Made by a program: the position numbers and the translations under genes
Assembly: GCA_003497555.1 (NCBI GenBank)
Contig: DNNS01000741.1
Span: 1,105 to 12,408 of the forward strand
DNA: 11,304 bases
Direction of reading: 5' to 3'
From: Spirochaetia bacterium
GTDB lineage: Bacteria; Spirochaetota; UBA12135
The notes under the pieces: generated by a model
Database searches by the model: none
Told to the model about the DNA's origin: nothing
What the model saw: the letters and a program-made list of their open reading frames with translations, nothing else
Part shown: positions 6,789 through 11,304 of the stretch, piece by piece
Position numbering within the stretch: position 1 is the first letter of the stretch
How the letters are laid out: each line of letters opens with the position of its first letter

Positions 6789-8087
6789 ATGCGTATTTCA
6801 AAAACACTAAAAATGCTGATAATTATTAGTATATTAAACAGTTGTATGAATAATAATATAAAGCACAATAACCATAATTTCCTAATATTGGAATCAAGAG
6901 GAGCACCCAACGATATAAAAATATTTAACTATGCCTGCAATATTTTTAATGAACAATCTAAATTGGTTAAAATAAAGATGAATCATATTCAATGGTCTAA
7001 ATATTCTTCCAAGATTATATCAATGGCAGCTGCAGGTGTAATGCCAGATATATTAATTCTGACTACAACAGAATTATATAATTTTCAGTATAGAGATATG
7101 CTACTTGATCTTACACCTTTTATTGAAAACGACCTTGATTTTAAAAAAAATATTTTGCCGGATTTTTACCAGACAGTACTATATTCGTGTGAAATAAAAG
7201 GAAAAATGTTTGCGCTTCCCGCTTGGAATAATGGTCTTGTTGTTTATTTTAATAAACAATTGTTTGATTTTACCGGACTTAAATATCCTGATGAATCACT
7301 AGATTTTAATGAAATTATTAAAATAGGGTTGAAAATAAAAAATACATCATACCCAGAAAAAATAAAAAGATATGCTTTAAATATATACGGTGCGGGCAGA
7401 GCTTACCTGGTTTGTGCAATGAATGGCGTTAAAGTATTTGACGAATACGCTACAAAATGCTATCTGGATCATCCGGATGCAATAAGTGCATTAAAATGGT
7501 ATTATAGCTTGATCTATGTGCATGATATTGCGCCGACTTTTGGCGAAGTATCAGAAACCGGTATAAATACAATGTTTGAAATAGGCTCGCTCGCAATGTA
7601 TACGACCGGTACTCATATGGCCAGCCGTATTGGAAATAAGATTGAATGGGGTATTTCACCAATGTTCAGAAATAAAAGGCGTATAAATGGAGATGGGCAA
7701 TATATATGCTTTGCAATCTCCAAAAAAACAAAACATCCTGATGATGCATGGAAATTTTTAAAATTACTTGTAAGTGAAAATTTTCAAATACGAAGAAGTA
7801 AAATAAACTGTGATATCCCATCCAGATCTTCATTAGCACAAAAAGTTGTTTTAAAAGTACCAGCATTTAAGAATTATCCTAAAATAATTTTAAGATCTAT
7901 GGAGAAACATGAATCTATTTTCCCCAAAACCCATTTGTTTGACGAAATTGATTTTTTGTTAAAAAAAGAATTGGAAGCCTCTGTTAGGAATATAAAAGGC
8001 TCTTTATCCTTGCCTGCGGCATGTACAAATTCTGCAAAAAAAATAAATACATTTATACAACAAAATAAATCAGGAATCAATCGGTAA
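6789..8087 (+). CDS. ABC-type sugar substrate-binding lipoprotein (family 1)
   Basis: A 432-residue protein with a hydrophobic N-terminus (LKMLIIISILNSC) ending at C19, which should be lipidated and anchor it to the membrane. The lipobox LNSC has an unusual Asn at the -2 position. The body shows hallmarks of the extracellular solute-binding family 1: the IISMAAAGVMPDILIL segment near the N-terminus, then FALPAWNNGLVVYFNKQLF, then HPDDAWKFLKLLVS. Such proteins deliver mono- or oligosaccharides to an ABC importer. No permease or ATPase gene follows in the window, so its partners must be elsewhere. AGAGGAG (6778-6784) lies 4 nt before the ATG and fixes the start. It follows the beta-helix gene by 36 bp. 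It appears to be the most AT-rich gene of the window. Confidence 0.85.
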   Translation: MRISKTLKMLIIISILNSCMNNNIKHNNHNFLILESRGAPNDIKIFNYACNIFNEQSKLVKIKMNHIQWSKYSSKIISMAAAGVMPDILILTTTELYNFQYRDMLLDLTPFIENDLDFKKNILPDFYQTVLYSCEIKGKMFALPAWNNGLVVYFNKQLFDFTGLKYPDESLDFNEIIKIGLKIKNTSYPEKIKRYALNIYGAGRAYLVCAMNGVKVFDEYATKCYLDHPDAISALKWYYSLIYVHDIAPTFGEVSETGINTMFEIGSLAMYTTGTHMASRIGNKIEWGISPMFRNKRRINGDGQYICFAISKKTKHPDDAWKFLKLLVSENFQIRRSKINCDIPSRSSLAQKVVLKVPAFKNYPKIILRSMEKHESIFPKTHLFDEIDFLLKKELEASVRNIKGSLSLPAACTNSAKKINTFIQQNKSGINR

Positions 8088-8101
8088 TATATATTTTAAA
8101 A

Positions 8102-8117
8102 AAGGATATTCTTTTTG
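8102..8117 (+). promoter_or_regulatory. Ribosome binding site that fixes a TTG start
   Basis: AAGGA (8102-8106) lies 8 nt before TTG at 8115-8117, the only plausible start. The first in-frame ATG comes at residue 26, inside the conserved fold. All other complete genes in the window use ATG, so this gene may be translated at a lower rate. Confidence 0.7.
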
Positions 8118-9179
8118 AAACTTAAATTAAAAGACGATTTTGAGATCGCAAAACAAAGCTGGGACAATTTTTGGAAAGGCGAAAATCATATGCCTGCTAT
8201 GAATATCAAGGTACCGAAAAACAAGGAACGAAAATTATCAAGGCCAAATCCGTATTTATTTGCACATGGAAATATAGAGGCTTTAATAGACAAGGTTATA
8301 GAATGGGCAGAGAGTTTCCATTATTTATACAATGCTGTCCCGGCCTATGAAGTATCATTTTGTGCGGATCATTTTTCGGCCCTGCTTGGTGCTGATATAA
8401 AATATAATGATGAAAAAATGCAGACAGGATGGATAGAGCCGATTATTAACGACTGGGACCATATTAAAATTGAATTCAATAAAGGCAACCGATGGTGGGA
8501 AAGAACTGTTTATGTTGCGGAAAAATTAAGAAAAGAATGCTCTTCTTCATTGATAATATTCCCTACACAGTTACAAGGAGGTCTAGATTGTCTTGCAGCA
8601 TTGCGGAATCCAAATAATTTATTAATTGATTTAATTGAGCGACCTGATACAGTAAAAGAGGCGTTGAAAGATATAAACAGGGCGATAAGCGAAGTTAGGA
8701 AAGCAATTGATGAACTTTTTGATATTCAAAATACAGGCACTGTAACAAGACATGGCATGTATTCAACAGGAAGGATGGACATACCGCAGTGCGATTTTTC
8801 ATCTATGATCAGTGAAGAGATGTTTAATAAATTTGAAATTCCCTGCCTGCAGTATGAAGTCAATGAACTTCAAAACGCCGAATATCATCTGGACGGCCCT
8901 GATACCATCAGGCACCTTGATTCACTAACAAATGTAAAAGGACTTTCTGTAATACAATGGCAACCGGGGGCGGGCGAAGCGGCCAATAGGGACTGGATGG
9001 ACCTGTATAAAAAAATTGACAAGCTTGGATTTGGGCAGGTATTTTCCGTTCCTCCGGAAAAAGCTTTAGAAATATGGGAAAAAATAAATTCTAAACAATT
9101 GTGTTTTAACTTTGGATTTGATACGATGGAAGAAACAGAGAAATTTGTAAAGAAGATCGAAAATATTAAAAAAAGTTAA
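8115..9179 (+). CDS. UroD-like protein 1 (uroporphyrinogen decarboxylase superfamily, divergent)
   Basis: A 354-residue cytoplasmic protein of the UroD/cobalamin methyltransferase superfamily, judged by length, barrel-like pattern and features such as ISEEMFNKFEIPCLQYEV (about 222-239), the active-site-region motif EYHLDGP (about 246-252, H248, D250), and SVIQWQPGAGE (about 268-278). It lacks the His-x-Cys zinc motif of MtaA/MtbA methyltransferases and is unlikely to be a true haem-pathway HemE, since no haem genes are nearby. Members of this kind recur in carbohydrate operons of sulfatase-rich bacteria (from general knowledge), with no settled function. It begins 27 bp after the binding-protein gene and 35 bp before a second, clearly different UroD-like gene. 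A role in sugar or methyl-group metabolism is conjecture. Confidence 0.75.
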   Translation: MKLKLKDDFEIAKQSWDNFWKGENHMPAMNIKVPKNKERKLSRPNPYLFAHGNIEALIDKVIEWAESFHYLYNAVPAYEVSFCADHFSALLGADIKYNDEKMQTGWIEPIINDWDHIKIEFNKGNRWWERTVYVAEKLRKECSSSLIIFPTQLQGGLDCLAALRNPNNLLIDLIERPDTVKEALKDINRAISEVRKAIDELFDIQNTGTVTRHGMYSTGRMDIPQCDFSSMISEEMFNKFEIPCLQYEVNELQNAEYHLDGPDTIRHLDSLTNVKGLSVIQWQPGAGEAANRDWMDLYKKIDKLGFGQVFSVPPEKALEIWEKINSKQLCFNFGFDTMEETEKFVKKIENIKKS

Positions 9180-9214
9180 AAAGAAAACAGTAATTTTACG
9201 ACAAGGAGCCGGTA

Positions 9215-10261
9215 ATGAATCACAGGGAAAATTTCCTGCGGGCTGCAAGATTTGATTATCCAGACATTATACCATCAGGCGTTCATTTCAGCCCTGCCGC
9301 GGTTTTATATTACAAACATGAAATTGATAAATTGATGTTCAAACATCCGGTTCTCTTTTCAGGCCATAAAAAAGGTGACTATGACTGGAAAAAAGTCAAC
9401 ATTGACGATTACAGCAATATTGAAAAGACTCCTGTTGATTCATGGGGTTGCAGATGGAAAACTTTAATGAACGGTATCAGAGGCACTGCAATAGAGCATC
9501 CGCTTCAAGATTGGGATAAATTTGCATTATATAAAGCCCCTGATCCTGAAAATTTTACATATAGAGACTCCATTGACTGGAACATGATTAAAAAAAACAT
9601 CATAAAAACAAAGGAGAAAGATGAACTTACTATCGGAAATCTGCAGCATGGATTTTTATTTCTCTATCTTACCTATATACGGGGTTACGAAAACATAATA
9701 TTTGACATGACGGATGAAGATGGACGGCTTATTAAATTAATAAAAATGCTTGAAGATTTTGCTGAACATCAGGTTAGAAAATATATTGACATCGGCGTTG
9801 ATATGATAAAGTACCCAGAGGACCTCGGCATGCAGAATACTCCCATGCTTTCACCTGACCAGTTTAAAAAATACATAGCCCCAAGTTACAAGCGGCTTAT
9901 GTCTATTGCCAGGAGAAAAGGCGCCCTTGTTCACATGCATTCTGACGGCTATATCATGGATCTTATTGAGGATATTATTGACTGCGGTATTGATATAATA
10001 AATGTTCAGGATCTTGTCAACGGTATTGATAACCTGGCAAAAACACTCAGAGGCAGGATATGCATTGAGCTTGATATTGACAGACAGAGTATCGTTATAC
10101 ACGGCAGTCCTAAAGATGTTGATGATCATATTAGGGAATGCGTTATTAAGTTAGGGGATAAAAAAGGGGGTCTTATGTTAGGGCACGTGGTTTATCCGGG
10201 CGAGCCTGTTGAGAATATTGATGCTGTTATGGGAGCATTTGAAAAGTATTTAGTATATTAA
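9215..10261 (+). CDS. UroD-like protein 2 (uroporphyrinogen decarboxylase family)
   Basis: A 348-residue protein with a clearer UroD-family pattern: MNHRENFLRAARFDYPDIIP at the N-terminus, the DSWGCRW segment (about 75-81), IDIGVDMIKYPEDLG (about 191-205), MLSPDQFKKYIAPSYKRL (about 211-228), the His-rich VHMHSDG (about 239-245), then INVQDLVNGIDN and GLMLGHVVYPGEPVENI. H240 and H242 lie where methyltransferase relatives carry a His-x-Cys zinc motif, but the cysteine is absent. The start is fixed by AAGGAG (9203-9208), 6 nt before the ATG. It is only distantly similar to its upstream neighbour, so the pair is not a recent duplication. No corrinoid protein or haem gene is present in the window. 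The function is unassigned; methyl transfer or decarboxylation linked to glycan breakdown are possibilities. Confidence 0.85.
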   Translation: MNHRENFLRAARFDYPDIIPSGVHFSPAAVLYYKHEIDKLMFKHPVLFSGHKKGDYDWKKVNIDDYSNIEKTPVDSWGCRWKTLMNGIRGTAIEHPLQDWDKFALYKAPDPENFTYRDSIDWNMIKKNIIKTKEKDELTIGNLQHGFLFLYLTYIRGYENIIFDMTDEDGRLIKLIKMLEDFAEHQVRKYIDIGVDMIKYPEDLGMQNTPMLSPDQFKKYIAPSYKRLMSIARRKGALVHMHSDGYIMDLIEDIIDCGIDIINVQDLVNGIDNLAKTLRGRICIELDIDRQSIVIHGSPKDVDDHIRECVIKLGDKKGGLMLGHVVYPGEPVENIDAVMGAFEKYLVY

Positions 10262-10303
10262 GAAGTTAAAAAATTGATTGATATAACGATTAGAAATATT
10301 ACC

Positions 10304-10311
10304 GAAGGAAG
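10304..10311 (+). promoter_or_regulatory. Distant ribosome binding site of the sulfatase
   Basis: GAAGGAAG is the only Shine-Dalgarno-like sequence before the sulfatase, but it lies 15 nt from the ATG at 10327, longer than the usual 5-9 nt. No ATG, GTG or TTG exists in frame between them; only ATT (10312) and ATA (10315) do. Translation may therefore be weak, or a nonstandard start may be used. Confidence 0.5.
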
Positions 10312-10326
10312 ATTATAAAATCAGCT

Positions 10327-11304
10327 ATGCCAGACAAGAGACCCAATATACTGTTTATCATGACCGATGACCATGCAGCGCATGCAATAAGCTGTTACGG
10401 AAGCAAAATCAATAAAACTCCCAACATCGACAGGCTTGCCGAAGAAGGAATAAGATTTAATAACTGCTTCTGCACGAATAGCATATGCGAACCAAGTAGA
10501 GCTACTATTCTTTGCGGTACATATAATCATATTAACGGTGTTACAACCATTGGCGCTCATCTGGATAATACGCAGGACAATATAGCGAAAGTTTTTCAAA
10601 GGAACGGCTATCAGACTGCGCATATCGGAAAATGGCACCTCGGTCAGGGGCCTAAACACTGGCCAACCGGTTTTGATGAATGGAAAATCCTAATAGGCCA
10701 GGGGCCTTATTTTAATCCTCCGATGGTTTGCAATGGTAATGAAAAAAATTTTTATGGTTATACAACTGATATAATAACCGATTTATCCATTGATTATATT
10801 AAAAACCGCGATAAAACAAAACCCTTTTTTATAATGTGTCATCATAAAGCTCCTCACAGGTACTGGGAACCAGACGAGAAACATAAGGAAATGTATAAAA
10901 GTGAAAATATTCCCCTGCCCTTCACTTTTAATGATGATTATTCCAACAGAAGCAAAGCTGCAAAAGAAGCAAAGATGCGGATTACAATTAATATGCAGTA
11001 TAAAGATTTGAAATTACTGCCTCCTGAAAGCAAAACCGAAATGGACTTTATACCGCATCCCGATAATCTTGACGGATTTTATCTGATCCCTGAGGAAACC
11101 GGCGAAAAGATATTTTTTGAAAATCATGATGATCTTAAAAATTTTAAATACCAGAGATATATAAAGGATTATTTGCGCTGTGTTGCCTCTGTGGATGATA
11201 ATATTGGCAGGATGTATGATTTCCTTCGAATAGAAGGCATTCTTGAAGAGACCGTAGTAATTTATACATCGGATCAGGGATTTTTTCTAGGCGATCATGG
11301 CTGG
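10327..11304 (+). CDS. Sulfatase, S1 formylglycine family, S1_11/GlcNAc-6-sulfatase-like (partial, 3' end cut by window)
   Basis: The first 326 residues of a sulfatase of the alkaline-phosphatase superfamily; there is no stop before the window edge. The N-terminus RPNILFIMTDDHA supplies calcium ligands D14 and D15. The formylglycine signature is C54-E-P-S-R58, followed by ATILCG; C54 would be oxidised to formylglycine by a maturase not present here. Next come GKWHLG (K102, H104), GQGPYFNPP (124-132), HHKAPHRYW (172-180, K174 and H177) and TSDQG with ligands D316 and Q317. The GQGPYFNP, GYTTDIITD and HHKAPHR stretches match GlcNAc-6-sulfatase/mucin-desulfating enzymes (S1_11 type). Cys63 replaces the usual Thr of the signature. 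No export signal is visible at this start, which would suit a cytoplasmic enzyme or a misplaced start. It is the fifth gene of the rightward operon. Confidence 0.93.
   Translation, partial: MPDKRPNILFIMTDDHAAHAISCYGSKINKTPNIDRLAEEGIRFNNCFCTNSICEPSRATILCGTYNHINGVTTIGAHLDNTQDNIAKVFQRNGYQTAHIGKWHLGQGPKHWPTGFDEWKILIGQGPYFNPPMVCNGNEKNFYGYTTDIITDLSIDYIKNRDKTKPFFIMCHHKAPHRYWEPDEKHKEMYKSENIPLPFTFNDDYSNRSKAAKEAKMRITINMQYKDLKLLPPESKTEMDFIPHPDNLDGFYLIPEETGEKIFFENHDDLKNFKYQRYIKDYLRCVASVDDNIGRMYDFLRIEGILEETVVIYTSDQGFFLGDHGW

Noticed and set aside
9851..10129. A 92-codon open frame on the minus strand
   Set aside because: It is antisense to conserved UroD-like motifs on the plus strand, with no recognisable domain or ribosome site of interest.
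10321..10659. A 112-codon open frame on the minus strand
   Set aside because: It lies antisense to the conserved sulfatase N-terminus, including the catalytic signature; it has no family features and is a shadow of that gene.

Overview
The window looks like part of a polysaccharide-utilisation region from a sulfatase-rich environmental bacterium. The best guess is the PVC superphylum (Lentisphaerota, Kiritimatiellota or Planctomycetota-like). That guess rests on the gene mix: an S1-type sulfatase, UroD-like proteins placed among carbohydrate genes, a CehA-type PHP hydrolase, a GH20-like/DUF4838-like enzyme, and a solute-binding lipoprotein without permeases. There is no rRNA, tRNA or marker gene, so the taxonomy is inference only.

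Layout. Two operons diverge from a gap of about 580 bp (3968-4550). The leftward operon runs FCD-type GntR regulator (3967-3281), large GH20-like putative glycosidase (3279-1117), PHP/CehA-type metallohydrolase (1089-148). A further leftward reading frame may be cut off by the window edge (88-1). The regulator and the glycosidase are one base apart. The rightward operon runs double beta-helix protein (4551-6752), sugar-binding lipoprotein (6789-8087), UroD-like protein 1 (8115-9179), UroD-like protein 2 (9215-10261), and a sulfatase (10327-end) cut by the right edge. Its gaps are 27-65 bp.

Regulation. The leftward promoter is a perfect TTGACA-17-TATAAT. It is enclosed by a 13-bp perfect inverted repeat, and a 17-bp palindrome of GntR/FadR type (TGT-N3-ACA core) lies just after the predicted start point. 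This strongly suggests that the regulator controls its own operon. A second promoter (TTTACA-18-TATAAT) faces right. Between the two lies a less AT-rich patch (about 4061-4264) with small palindromes and an insertion-sequence-end-like motif. The leftward operon looks visibly richer in G+C than the rightward one, so the gap may be a junction between segments of different history.

Working model (inference). The sulfatase closely resembles the GlcNAc-6-sulfatase/mucin-desulfating group (S1_11-like), and the GH20-like enzyme suits an amino-sugar glycan. The beta-helix protein would cut a polymer and the lipoprotein would bind released sugars. The role of the two UroD-like proteins is unknown. They sit in a glycan operon rather than among haem genes, and they are the least explained part of the window.
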